DNA of 44,696 nt, taken from contig CADANQ010000012.1 of the NCBI GenBank assembly GCA_902789365.1, forward strand, positions 1 to 44,696, read 5' to 3'. The notes under the pieces were generated by a model. The model was not told the DNA's origin. It made no database searches and saw nothing but the letters and a program-made list of their open reading frames with translations. Shown piece after piece: positions 33,267 through 42,070 of the stretch; the stretch's first letter is position 1; the number at the start of each line of letters is the position of its first letter. The stretch comes from an uncultured Eubacteriales bacterium. GTDB lineage: Bacteria > Bacillota > Clostridia > Christensenellales > Aristaeellaceae. A program made the translations under genes and the position numbers.

Positions 33267-36200
33267 TCTGATCTCGGCCCTCATGGGTGTGCTTCCCGAA
33301 AACGAGGGCGAGCTGGCGATAGAGAACATCCGTTTTTACAAAAGCGAAAACAAGGCCTGTTTCTCCGTTTTATCCGACCAGGTGATCGGGGAAAAGGGCT
33401 TTTTCGCCGTTAAGAATGCCCTGCAGAAAGCCTTCCCCGAAATGCAGATCCAGCTCAGAATCGCGAGTCCCGCCAGGGCTGTGGATTTTGTGCGGGACCC
33501 GGATAAATACGCCCTGCCGCTGAACCAGCTGCTCATGAGGGAATGTCCCGCCGTGAGGAGCTGGGAGTTTGATCTGCGCTGGCGGGCCGGCAGCGGCTGC
33601 GTATGGCTTGAGGTGCCGGACGATTTCTGCATGCTTTTCCTTAAGGGCGCCGGAATGCCGGAAAAGCTTTCGCAGGCCATCCGCGATATTTTCCGGGTGG
33701 ATACCGGCGTGGAGATCCGGGTGGCCGGGGACTGTGAAAAGCGCCTGCGTGAAATGCGGGAGGAACGGGAGCGGAACGAGGAGCTCCTCAGGGAACGGTT
33801 CCGGCAGGAACGGGAGGAGTACGAATCCGGGAAGAAGACCGCGCCAAAGCCCAAACCCCAGGACGACAGAATCCGCGGGCGGCTGATCAGGGACGATCCG
33901 ACGCCTGTCCGCGAAATCACCGACGCGTCGGGAACGGTCACGATCCGGGGCGAAGTCCTTTCGGTGGATACCAGGGAGGTCATGGGCGGAGAGGCGCTGC
34001 TGGTCACCTTTGACGTTACGGACCGCACCGACACCATCAAGTGCAAGAACATCATGTATTACCGTCCGAAGGCCGAGGGTGTGAAAAAGGAGAATCTGCC
34101 TCCCGTTACGCCCGCTGAAAAGGAAAAGGTGAACGAGACGGTTTCCAGAATCAAAGCCGGGATCGGCGTTATCGTCCGCGGCAACGCGGAATTCGATCCC
34201 TACTGCAAGGAGACCGTCATCAGGGCCCGGGACATCACCGCCTGCCCGCTTCCGAAAAGGACCGACGACGCCCCTGAGAAGCGGATCGAACTGCATCTGC
34301 ATACCAAGTTCAGCAACATGGACGCGGTGTCGTCCCCGACGGAATTGATTAAGCAGGCAAAGGAATGGGGACACGAGGCCGTCGCCATCACCGATCACGG
34401 GGTGGTCCAGGCCTTCCCCGAGGCTTTCTCCGCGGCCAAAGCCGCCGGGATCAAGCTGATTCCCGGCATGGAAGGCTACCTGACCGACGACGATCCCGTC
34501 GTCGCGGGGGAGGGCGACAGGCCCATCGACGGCCCCATTGTGGTGCTGGATTTTGAGACCACGGGCCTCAACGTTCAGACGGACCGGGTCATCGAAATCG
34601 GCGCGGTAAAGCTTGAAAACGGGCATGTGGTGGACAGCCTGAACCTGTTTGTGGATCCGGGAATGCCCCTGCCCCAGAAGATCACGGAAATCACCCATAT
34701 TACCGACCAGATGCTGAAAGGGGCGCCCAAAGCGGAGGAAGCCATCCCGAAGCTGATGGAATTTGCCGCCGGCGCGCCCATCGCGGCCCATAACGCCAAA
34801 TTCGACTGCTCCGTCCTGCGCAGCGAGCTTTCCCGTCTCGGCCGCAGCGATCCCATTTTCAGCCTGGATACCCTGACCCTGGCCCGAAAGCTGTACCCGG
34901 ACCTCAAGACCCACCGGCTGTCCAGCGTGTGCAAGCACCTGCACGTTTCCCTGAAGGGAGCGCACCGGGCGGTGAACGACGCGGGGGCCACGGCCCTGTG
35001 TCTCCGGGAGATGCTGGACGCCTGCCGCGCAAAGGGGATACGCACCCTGAAGGGGATCAACGCCGTTTCCGAGGGCTATACCCTGGGGCGCTCCACCCAT
35101 ATCATCCTTCTGGCGGCCACCCGCAAGGGCATGGAAAACCTGAACCATATGATCTCCGAGGCGCACCTGAAATATTTCAAGCGCAAGCCGATGATCCCGA
35201 GGGCCGTGCTGCAGAAATACCGTCAGGGCGTCATTGTGGGCAGCGCCTGCTCCGAGGGCGAGCTTTACGAGGCAATCCTGGACGGCAGGGATACCGAGGA
35301 GCTGCTCCGCATCGCCCGCTTCTACGATTACCTGGAGATTCAGCCCATCGGCAACAACGCCTACCTTAAACGGTCGGGCCGCTGTCGGGACGACAGGGAA
35401 CTGCGGGATATCAACCGCCGGATCGTCGGCCTGGGCGAAAGGCTCGGGCTGCCGGTCTGCGCCACGGGGGACGTTCATTTCAAGGACCCGGACGACAGCA
35501 TTTTCCGCACCATCATTCAGAACAGCCAGGGCTTTGACGACTGCGACAGCCAGCCGCCCCTGTATTTCAGGACCACGCAGGAGATGCTGGATGAGTTTTC
35601 GTATCTCGGCGAAAAGAAATGCCGGGAAACGGTCATCGACAATCCCCGCCTGATTGCCTCCCGCGTGGAGAACGTGACCCTGTATCCCAGGCATCCCGAG
35701 AACAAGACCACCTTTTCGCCGTACTGGGAAAACGCCGAAAAGGACGTGACCGATATGACCTGGGGGAGGGCCCGGGAGCTTTACGGCGATCCCCTGCCCG
35801 AGATCGTTCAGAAGCGCATCGAGAAGGAGCTTAAATCCATTATCGGTTACGGCTATGCCACGCTGTACGCCATCGCGACGAAGCTGGTGGCCAAATCCCT
35901 GAAGGACGGATACGTGGTGGGCAGCCGCGGCAGCGTCGGTTCGAGCCTTGTCGCTTTTATGACCGGCATCACCGAGGTCAACGCCCTTCCGCCCCATTAC
36001 CGCTGTCCCAGGTGCCATAAAGGCTTTTTCGACATTCCAAAGGGCTTTACCATCGGGGTCGACCTGCCGGATAAGGACTGCCCGGAATGTGGCGGGAAGC
36101 TGGCAAAGGACGGCTACGACATCCCCTTCGAGGTATTTCTGGGCTTCAAGGGCGATAAGGTGCCGGACATCGATCTGAACTTTTCCGGCGAATACCAGCC

Positions 36201-37593
36201 GATCGCCCACAATTATGTCAAGGAGCTCTTTGGCGAAAAATACGTCTACCGGGCCGGAACCATCGGCACGGTGGCGGAAAAGACCGCCTACGGCTATGTG
36301 CTCAAATACCTGGAAGAGCGGGGACTGACAGCCCGCGAGGCCGAAAAGAACCGGCTGGCCAGGGGCTGCGTGGACGTGAAAAGGACCACGGGACAGCATC
36401 CCGCCGGGATGGTGGTGGTCCCCAAGGAATACGACATCTGCCAGTTCACCGCCGTGCAGCACCCCGCGGACGACGCCGGATGCGGTATTATCACCACGCA
36501 CTTTGATTTTTCGTCCATGCACGATATCCTGGTCAAGCTGGATATCCTGGGCCACGACGATCCCACCATGCTGCACTTCCTTGAGGAACTGACGGGCGTC
36601 AATTACCAGGACATTCCCCTGGACGACAAGGGCGTCATGAGCCTGTTCACCGGTCCGGAGATCCTTGGCGTTACCACAAGGGACATCGACTGCAACACCG
36701 GCACCCTGGGCGTTCCCGAATTCGGCACGCCCTTCGTAAGGGGGATGCTGATGGACACGCGCCCCACCACCATGCAGGAGCTTATCCGCATTTCCGGTCT
36801 GTCCCACGGTACCGACGTGTGGCTTGGCAACGCCAAGGACCTGATCGATTCCGGGACGGCGCCCCTCAGTCAGTGCCTGTGCACACGCGACGACATCATG
36901 AACCAGCTGATGGAAATGGGCGTCGAGGCCAAGATGGCCTTCGATACCATGGAATACGTGCGCAAGGGAAAGGGCCTCAAGCCGGAGATGGAAAGCGCCA
37001 TGCGCGATAAAAACGTGCCGGAGTGGATCATCGAAAGCTGCAAAAAGATCAAGTACATGTTCCCCAAAGGCCACGCGGTGGCCTACGTGACCATGGCTCT
37101 GCGGGTGGCCTGGTACAAGGTCTACCGCCCGCTGGCCTATTACGCGGCTTATTTCACCATACGCGGCGATGGGTTCGACGCCTGTCAGATGATCGTAAGG
37201 GACAAGGATGCGGCCATGGCCCGGCTGAAGGAGTTCCGGGAAAAGGCTTCGGCCAAGGATAAAACGGCCAAGGACGAAAGCATGGTCACCGCCATGGAGA
37301 TGGTGGTGGAGATGATGGCCCGCGGCTTCAGGTTCAGGATGGCGGACCTGTATAAAAGCGACGTCAGAAAATTCCTGCCTGTGGACGAACATACCCTGCT
37401 GGTGCCTTTCACCGCTCTGGGCGGCCTTGGCGAAAGCGCGGCCCAGGGCATTGTGGATGCCCGCGTCCGGCCCTTCATTTCCGAGGAGGATCTGAAGAAC
37501 CGCGCCAGGGTGACAACGGCTGTCCTGGATATGCTCAGGAACGAGGGCTGCCTCGGCGACCTGCCCGCCACGAGCCAGGTGACGCTTTTCTAA
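33253..37593 (+). CDS. polC: DNA polymerase III, PolC type
   Basis: A 1446-residue replicative polymerase of low-GC-type Gram-positives. Order of domains: N-terminal region (1-220), OB fold (about 225-330), the first PHP part with HLHTKFSNMD (about 345), the inserted DEDD proofreading exonuclease (VVLDFETTGLN near 430; HNAKFDCSVLR; HRAVNDAGAT), the rest of PHP, then the polymerase core with GSRGSVGSSLVAFMTGITEV (about 893), a four-Cys zinc site (CPRC and CPEC, about 917-945) and the catalytic PDIDLNFSGEYQ (about 970). Everything expected is present. It starts within the ispG end. Confidence 0.98.
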   Translation: MTYDDLISALMGVLPENEGELAIENIRFYKSENKACFSVLSDQVIGEKGFFAVKNALQKAFPEMQIQLRIASPARAVDFVRDPDKYALPLNQLLMRECPAVRSWEFDLRWRAGSGCVWLEVPDDFCMLFLKGAGMPEKLSQAIRDIFRVDTGVEIRVAGDCEKRLREMREERERNEELLRERFRQEREEYESGKKTAPKPKPQDDRIRGRLIRDDPTPVREITDASGTVTIRGEVLSVDTREVMGGEALLVTFDVTDRTDTIKCKNIMYYRPKAEGVKKENLPPVTPAEKEKVNETVSRIKAGIGVIVRGNAEFDPYCKETVIRARDITACPLPKRTDDAPEKRIELHLHTKFSNMDAVSSPTELIKQAKEWGHEAVAITDHGVVQAFPEAFSAAKAAGIKLIPGMEGYLTDDDPVVAGEGDRPIDGPIVVLDFETTGLNVQTDRVIEIGAVKLENGHVVDSLNLFVDPGMPLPQKITEITHITDQMLKGAPKAEEAIPKLMEFAAGAPIAAHNAKFDCSVLRSELSRLGRSDPIFSLDTLTLARKLYPDLKTHRLSSVCKHLHVSLKGAHRAVNDAGATALCLREMLDACRAKGIRTLKGINAVSEGYTLGRSTHIILLAATRKGMENLNHMISEAHLKYFKRKPMIPRAVLQKYRQGVIVGSACSEGELYEAILDGRDTEELLRIARFYDYLEIQPIGNNAYLKRSGRCRDDRELRDINRRIVGLGERLGLPVCATGDVHFKDPDDSIFRTIIQNSQGFDDCDSQPPLYFRTTQEMLDEFSYLGEKKCRETVIDNPRLIASRVENVTLYPRHPENKTTFSPYWENAEKDVTDMTWGRARELYGDPLPEIVQKRIEKELKSIIGYGYATLYAIATKLVAKSLKDGYVVGSRGSVGSSLVAFMTGITEVNALPPHYRCPRCHKGFFDIPKGFTIGVDLPDKDCPECGGKLAKDGYDIPFEVFLGFKGDKVPDIDLNFSGEYQPIAHNYVKELFGEKYVYRAGTIGTVAEKTAYGYVLKYLEERGLTAREAEKNRLARGCVDVKRTTGQHPAGMVVVPKEYDICQFTAVQHPADDAGCGIITTHFDFSSMHDILVKLDILGHDDPTMLHFLEELTGVNYQDIPLDDKGVMSLFTGPEILGVTTRDIDCNTGTLGVPEFGTPFVRGMLMDTRPTTMQELIRISGLSHGTDVWLGNAKDLIDSGTAPLSQCLCTRDDIMNQLMEMGVEAKMAFDTMEYVRKGKGLKPEMESAMRDKNVPEWIIESCKKIKYMFPKGHAVAYVTMALRVAWYKVYRPLAYYAAYFTIRGDGFDACQMIVRDKDAAMARLKEFREKASAKDKTAKDESMVTAMEMVVEMMARGFRFRMADLYKSDVRKFLPVDEHTLLVPFTALGGLGESAAQGIVDARVRPFISEEDLKNRARVTTAVLDMLRNEGCLGDLPATSQVTLF

Positions 37594-37613
37594 ACAAAAG
37601 GACAGGAGCAAAG

Positions 37614-38084
37614 ATGGAAGAGACCACGCTTGCCTACCTCCGCCGGGAGGGGGAGACCCTGCTTTTGCACAGGATCGGCAAAAAAAACGACGTCAATCAC
37701 GGCAAGTGGATCGGCGTCGGAGGACATATCGAAAACGGGGAGACCCCCGAGGAATGCATGCGCCGGGAGGTGTGGGAGGAAACCGGCCTTACGGTGCGGG
37801 ATTTCCTTAAGCGGGGCGTGGTGCGCTTCCTGTCGGGCGACTGGCAGGAGATTATGCATCTGTACACCGTCGACGGCTTTGAAGGGGAGCTTCACGGCTG
37901 CGACGAGGGAGAGCTTCGGTGGGTCCCAAATCAAAGGATCCCCTTTCTGGAACAATGGGAAGGGGACAAGGTATTCCTGGACCTGATTTCCTCCGGCGCG
38001 CCGTTTTTCCGCCTGACCCTCGTCTATGACGGGGACAGGCTGGTATCCCACCGGGTGGAATACCCGGAAGGGAACGATCAGTAG
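37614..38084 (+). CDS. NUDIX hydrolase, MutT/8-oxo-dGTPase type
   Basis: A 156-residue NUDIX protein. The box GGHIENGETPEECMRREVWEETGL is complete (about 41-64), preceded by GKWIGVGGH and followed by a C-terminal PFFRLTLVYDGDRLVSH as in MutT/YmfB-like enzymes that hydrolyse oxidised dNTPs. The precise substrate is unknown. It starts 20 nt after polC and its last 7 nt overlap the end of the convergent 76-residue gene. Confidence 0.88.
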   Translation: MEETTLAYLRREGETLLLHRIGKKNDVNHGKWIGVGGHIENGETPEECMRREVWEETGLTVRDFLKRGVVRFLSGDWQEIMHLYTVDGFEGELHGCDEGELRWVPNQRIPFLEQWEGDKVFLDLISSGAPFFRLTLVYDGDRLVSHRVEYPEGNDQ

Positions 38085-38308
38085 ACGGTGGGAATGTCGC
38101 CTTCGATGCCGTAGGCGGCCCTGAAGGCGTCCAGGTCCCCCTGACTGCGGATCAGGGAAACTTCGATAAAGCGTCCGGTTTTCAGATCCTGAAAGCCGGC
38201 GCTTTTTTCGCCGGTGCAGATGCTGGAGCGGATGACGGGGCGCATCTCGGCCGGATCATAGGACCGGGAGGCTGGGCGCTTTTTCGATGTGTTTTTTTTC
38301 AGGAACAT
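38078..38308 (-). CDS. small conserved-looking protein, unknown function
   Basis: A 76-residue basic-to-acidic protein with no signal or span. The N-terminal MFLKKNTSKKRPASRSYDP is basic, followed by KPVIRSSICTGE-like sequence (MRPVIRSSICTGEKSAGFQD), then LKTGRFIEVSLIRSQGDLDA and a terminal YGIEGDIPTVY. I recall similar small proteins in Clostridia, often without function. The start is ATG 38308, preceded by GGAGG; an ATG at 38395 adds 29 residues of poor quality. It overlaps the convergent NUDIX gene by 7 nt. Confidence 0.7.
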   Translation of the reverse strand: MFLKKNTSKKRPASRSYDPAEMRPVIRSSICTGEKSAGFQDLKTGRFIEVSLIRSQGDLDAFRAAYGIEGDIPTVY

Positions 38309-38463
38309 GGCGGCGCCTCCGTGTTTTCTGTTCAGGGGGAAAAGAAGGAAAAGCATGTTTTCCACGATGCCGGAGGATTTTTGAAGGTTTTTCATGCTTT
38401 TGCCGGCACTCGGACATCATGAGTTCGCCTTTTCAAAAGCACGACTCTCTTATCTGGAATATA

Positions 38464-38508
38464 CCCGCCCTGAATGTACCCCCTTTTTGCCGTCCTGTCA
38501 AGGGCGGG
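38464..38508. repeat. 8-bp inverted repeat in the hflX upstream region
   Basis: CCCGCCCT (38464-38471) and AGGGCGGG (38501-38508) are perfect complements 29 nt apart, just before the hflX promoter. It could be an operator for the divergent genes or an RNA hairpin. Confidence 0.35.
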
Positions 38509-38518
38509 CGGGGAACGC

Positions 38519-38547
38519 TTTACAAACGGGATACCATCATGTATCAT
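38519..38547 (+). promoter_or_regulatory. sigma-A promoter of hflX
   Basis: TTTACA (38519-38524) and TATCAT (38542-38547) are 17 nt apart, about 50 nt before the hflX start. Confidence 0.7.
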
Positions 38548-38598
38548 CATATTTGAAATATCCTGGGGGAGGGCAGCGCCAAAGAAGGCGGAAACGAT

Positions 38599-40383
38599 AT
38601 GGAAAAACAGAAGATTATGGGCAATACGGAGGGCGTCCGGGATTCGGTGCTCCGCAGGATGGAAGCCTGGTATGATTTTGAGATCGGCGCCGACGAATAC
38701 ATCACGCAGGAACTGTGCGCGGAGATGACCGCGGTGTCTTTTGAGATCCGCAGGGAGATCGCCGTTTTCGTTACCCGCGGGGGCGATATCCCGGAGATTC
38801 GCCTTGGGGATATCGGCAGGGTGTCGTCCCAGTGGTCCAGACTGCGCCGCCACTCCCGGGGACTGAACAGGGTCAGGCTTCTGCACACCCATCCCGGCGG
38901 CGACTATAACCTGAGCGATGCGGACCTGAGCACCCTGACGGCGATGGGCTTCGATTCGGTGTGCGCCGTCGGCGTCGGCGACGGGGGCGAGGCAACCGGG
39001 CTGACGGCGGCTTTCGGGAATTACGATCCTGAGGCCGAATCCCGGTATCGTCTCCTTTCCGCGCGCCGTTTTTCCCGTGTCGATCAGGCGGGCTGGATGC
39101 GGGAGATCGCTGTGTCGGAAAACGATTACATCCGGTTCCGGCATGAGGAGGACGGACCTGAAAGGGTGATTCTGGCCGGATGCGACAGCGAACGATCCCT
39201 GGACGAGCTTTCCGCCCTGGCCGACAGTGCCGGGGCCGTCGTGGTAGCCAAATATTATCAGAAACGCCAAAAAGGGGACGGCGGGCTGTATATCGGGAAG
39301 GGCAAGGCCGACGAGATTGCCCTGGCGGTACAGAACCTGGACGCCGACGCGGTGATATTCGACGACGAACTGACCGGACGGCAGATCCGCATGCTTGAGG
39401 AGATTCTCGGCGCCAAGACCCTGGACCGGACGGCCCTGATCCTGGATATCTTCGCCCAACGGGCAAGAACCAACGAGGGCAAGCTGCAGGTAATGGCCGC
39501 CCAGCTCAGGTATCGTTCCACCCACCTGATCGGCCAGGGCCTGGTGCTCTCCCGTCTGGGCGGCGGCATCGGCACGCGGGGCCCGGGCGAAACCAAGCTG
39601 GAGATTGACCGCCGCCGCATCCGGGAACAGGTGGCTGATATCGGCCGACGCCTGGAGGCGATGAAGCGCGAAAGGGATCTGAGGCGCAGGAACCGCGAAA
39701 AAAACGCCGTTCCCGTCGTTGCCCTGGTGGGCTATACCAACGTGGGCAAGTCCAGCCTGATGAACCGGCTGTCCGGCGCAGGGGTATTTGTGGAGGACCG
39801 CCTGTTTGCGACATTGGACGCCGTATCCCGGCGCGTGGACATGAAGGACGGCGCGTCCTTTGTGCTGGTGGACACGGTGGGCTTTGTCAGCAAGCTGCCT
39901 CATGACCTTGTGGAGGCCTTCCGTTCCACCCTGGAGGAGGCGGCGCTGGCGGATATTCTGGTCATCGTCTCCGACGCGTCCGACCCGGAAAGGGCCGCGC
40001 ACCGGGAGACGGTGGAAGAAGTGCTGCGCTCCCTGGGGGCGGATACCCAGCCCAGGATCGAGGTGCTCAACAAATGCGACCTGGCGGGGGACGCAGAGGA
40101 TATGCCCGACGCTGTGAGGGTCTCGGCGCTGGACGGAACGGGGCTTGAAACGCTGCTTTCGGAGATCGTACGTTTTGTCCGTTCGCGGGAAAAGGCGTTC
40201 ACCGTTCTGATTCCCTACAGCCGTTATTCGCTGATCGGCGTCCTGCGGGGTGCGGGGCGGGTGATTTCCTCCGAGGACGGTCCTGAGGGAACCAGACTTA
40301 CCCTGGCGCTGACCGACAGCGAACAAAAGCAGCTGTGCGGGAAATATTCCCTGGAGATGACCCCGGCGGAGGGAAACGGCTGA
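38599..40383 (+). CDS. hflX: ribosome-associated GTPase HflX with JAMM-like N-terminal domain
   Basis: A 594-residue protein, about 170 longer than Escherichia coli HflX. Residues 1-170 carry HTHPGGDYNLSDAD: H96, H98, S106 and D109 in exact JAMM spacing (HxH-x7-S-x2-D), with Glu 49 or 53 upstream as possible fourth element, in a context like RadC or MPN metalloproteases. The HflX part follows: an N-terminal domain (about 175-375) ending in GGGIGTRGPGETKLE (about 320-334) and a coiled linker, then the G domain with GYTNVGKSS (about 377), DTVGFV and NKCD. HflX splits stalled or hibernating ribosomes. The added domain may be a peptidase or a binding module. Confidence 0.93.
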   Translation: MEKQKIMGNTEGVRDSVLRRMEAWYDFEIGADEYITQELCAEMTAVSFEIRREIAVFVTRGGDIPEIRLGDIGRVSSQWSRLRRHSRGLNRVRLLHTHPGGDYNLSDADLSTLTAMGFDSVCAVGVGDGGEATGLTAAFGNYDPEAESRYRLLSARRFSRVDQAGWMREIAVSENDYIRFRHEEDGPERVILAGCDSERSLDELSALADSAGAVVVAKYYQKRQKGDGGLYIGKGKADEIALAVQNLDADAVIFDDELTGRQIRMLEEILGAKTLDRTALILDIFAQRARTNEGKLQVMAAQLRYRSTHLIGQGLVLSRLGGGIGTRGPGETKLEIDRRRIREQVADIGRRLEAMKRERDLRRRNREKNAVPVVALVGYTNVGKSSLMNRLSGAGVFVEDRLFATLDAVSRRVDMKDGASFVLVDTVGFVSKLPHDLVEAFRSTLEEAALADILVIVSDASDPERAAHRETVEEVLRSLGADTQPRIEVLNKCDLAGDAEDMPDAVRVSALDGTGLETLLSEIVRFVRSREKAFTVLIPYSRYSLIGVLRGAGRVISSEDGPEGTRLTLALTDSEQKQLCGKYSLEMTPAEGNG

Positions 40384-40508
40384 CGCGCGTATGCCGTGGA
40401 AGGGAAGGACCGGGAACGTACAGGCTGCGAAAAGAGGATGATGGCCCGCGGGGCGGTAAAATACGTTAAAAAAGCCGGGGAAAGATACCCAAACAGCTAA
40501 AAATGTTG

Positions 40509-40514
40509 TATAAT
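40509..40514 (+). promoter_or_regulatory. -10 element before the carboxypeptidase cluster
   Basis: TATAAT at 40509-40514 is a consensus -10, but no matching -35 is seen at 15-19 nt. It lies 58 nt before the first start codon. Confidence 0.4.
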
Positions 40515-40571
40515 CAACCGTGCGTTTTTATTTGGGTTTACGAAACGATTTGCCGCGCGCCTGGAGGACGG

Positions 40572-41246
40572 ATGCTGCAAAAACTGTTTTCATTGCTGAT
40601 GATTCTTGTGTCCCTGGGTTCGGGGACGCTTCGGGAATACGCCGACCAGATGAACCTGGGCGGATACCTGTTCCTCGTCAACCGGGATTATCCCCTGACG
40701 GCGGACTACGTGCCGGAGGATCTGGTGATGCCGGACGTTAAGCGCGCATCCGACGCGGTGCTCCTGAGGCGGGACGCCGCGGCCGGGCTTGAGGGTTTGT
40801 TTACGGCGGCAAAGGAAGAAAAAGGATTCGTTCTGGTAGCGGTGTCCGGATACCGAAGCTATTCCACCCAGAACGCCATCTTCGCGAGGAAGGTGGCCAG
40901 CGTGGGCCGGCAGAAGGCGATGCTCCTGGTGGCCCCGCCGGGATGCAGCGAACACCAGCTGGGCCTGGCAATGGACATCGGCACATCACGGGACCATTCC
41001 CTCACCTTTGCTTTCGGGAAGACCGAAGAAGGCATCTGGGTGGCCGAAAACTGCTGGCGCTTTGGCTTCATCATCCGTTACAGGGATGAATGGACCGATG
41101 TGACCGGCTACAGCTACGAACCATGGCATCTGAGATATGTGGGCGAGGAGCACGCCCGCCGCATCTATGAAATGGATATTCCCTTTGAGTACTATATCGA
41201 ACAGCTGAAGGAAGCGCGGTTTGAAGCGGCGCTGAGCGGTTTGTGA
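40572..41246 (+). CDS. VanY-like D-alanyl-D-alanine carboxypeptidase 1 (M15B)
   Basis: A 224-residue exported peptidase. A signal segment (FSLLMILVSLGSGT) is followed by the M15B domain: SGYRSYSTQNAIF, then the metal-binding motif SEHQLGLAMDIG (His and Asp) and the terminal EPWHLRYVG with the catalytic Glu and third ligand. It should cut the terminal D-Ala from peptidoglycan stem peptides. The start is ATG 40572 with GGAGG 4 nt upstream; an earlier ATG at 40503 precedes the -10 box. First of three paralogues in tandem. Confidence 0.92.
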   Translation: MLQKLFSLLMILVSLGSGTLREYADQMNLGGYLFLVNRDYPLTADYVPEDLVMPDVKRASDAVLLRRDAAAGLEGLFTAAKEEKGFVLVAVSGYRSYSTQNAIFARKVASVGRQKAMLLVAPPGCSEHQLGLAMDIGTSRDHSLTFAFGKTEEGIWVAENCWRFGFIIRYRDEWTDVTGYSYEPWHLRYVGEEHARRIYEMDIPFEYYIEQLKEARFEAALSGL

Positions 41247-41263
41247 CGGAGGTGAAGGCGTCG

Positions 41264-42070
41264 TTGAAAATAAAAACCATGATTCTGAGCCTGATGCTGG
41301 CCCTGGCGGTACTTTTGCCCGCCTCTGTCCTTTCCGAACCTGAATGGACTTACCCCATCCCGCCGGGGATCCTGGCCAACAAGGAGGGATACCTGACCCT
41401 GGTGAACCGGGACAGGCTGCTTTCCGGAAATTATGAGCCCCATGACCTGGTGACGCTGACGGTGAAGCGCACGGTGGGAGATACCCAGATGCGGAAAACC
41501 GTTTCTCAGGCGCTGGAAAACATGTTCGCGGTGGCGCAGAACGAATACGGCCTTACTTTGTATGTCAAAAGCGGCTACCGCAGCTACCATACCCAGAGAA
41601 CCATGTATTTCAACCGGGTGGATTCCATGGGCTACGACGACGGGCTGGTCCAGTATCCCGGGGCGTCGGAGCACCAGACCGGGCTTTGCGCCGATATCCT
41701 TAATTATGAATGGACGAAAAAGGACGGGATGAATTACCGCTTCGCCGAAACGACCGAGGCCAAATGGATGGTAGAGCACTGCTGGGAATTCGGCTTTGTC
41801 GTTCGTTATGAAAGCGACAAGGAAGAAATCACGGGCATCAAGTTTGAGCCCTGGCACCTGAGGTACGTCGGCAGGGAATGCGCAAAATACATGTGGGACA
41901 ACCACCTTTCCCTGGAGGAATTCACTCTTGAATGGGAGGGATATATCGCTTCCTGGGAGGCACAGGGCGGAGATTTTGAGGCTCTGGTAATGAGGCTGAA
42001 TCTGCCCAATAAGGTCATCGTTGTGGAGACGAGCGAAGATGGGGAAGAAGAGATCTCGGCGTTTTATTAA
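41264..42070 (+). CDS. VanY-like D-alanyl-D-alanine carboxypeptidase 2 (M15B)
   Basis: A 268-residue paralogue of its neighbours. The signal sequence is KTMILSLMLALAVLLPASVLS. The domain has SGYRSYHTQRTMYF, ASEHQTGLCADIL with the His and Asp ligands and FEPWHLRYVG. It also has a longer C-terminal tail (about 215-268, acidic end EDGEEEIS). I use TTG 41264 as start because GGAGGTGA (41248-41255) is 8 nt away; a GTG at 41243 overlaps the previous stop but lies before this ribosome binding site. All catalytic residues are intact, so it is probably active. Confidence 0.92.
   Translation: MKIKTMILSLMLALAVLLPASVLSEPEWTYPIPPGILANKEGYLTLVNRDRLLSGNYEPHDLVTLTVKRTVGDTQMRKTVSQALENMFAVAQNEYGLTLYVKSGYRSYHTQRTMYFNRVDSMGYDDGLVQYPGASEHQTGLCADILNYEWTKKDGMNYRFAETTEAKWMVEHCWEFGFVVRYESDKEEITGIKFEPWHLRYVGRECAKYMWDNHLSLEEFTLEWEGYIASWEAQGGDFEALVMRLNLPNKVIVVETSEDGEEEISAFY

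Noticed and set aside
33370-37611. A 1413-codon open frame on the minus strand
   Set aside because: It lies exactly antisense to polC, whose protein is complete and unmistakable. GC-rich third positions leave the opposite frame open; the residues (His, Gly, Gln-rich) have no domain.
38392-40326. 644-codon minus-strand frame opposite hflX
   Set aside because: Antisense shadow; HflX motifs on the plus strand are decisive.
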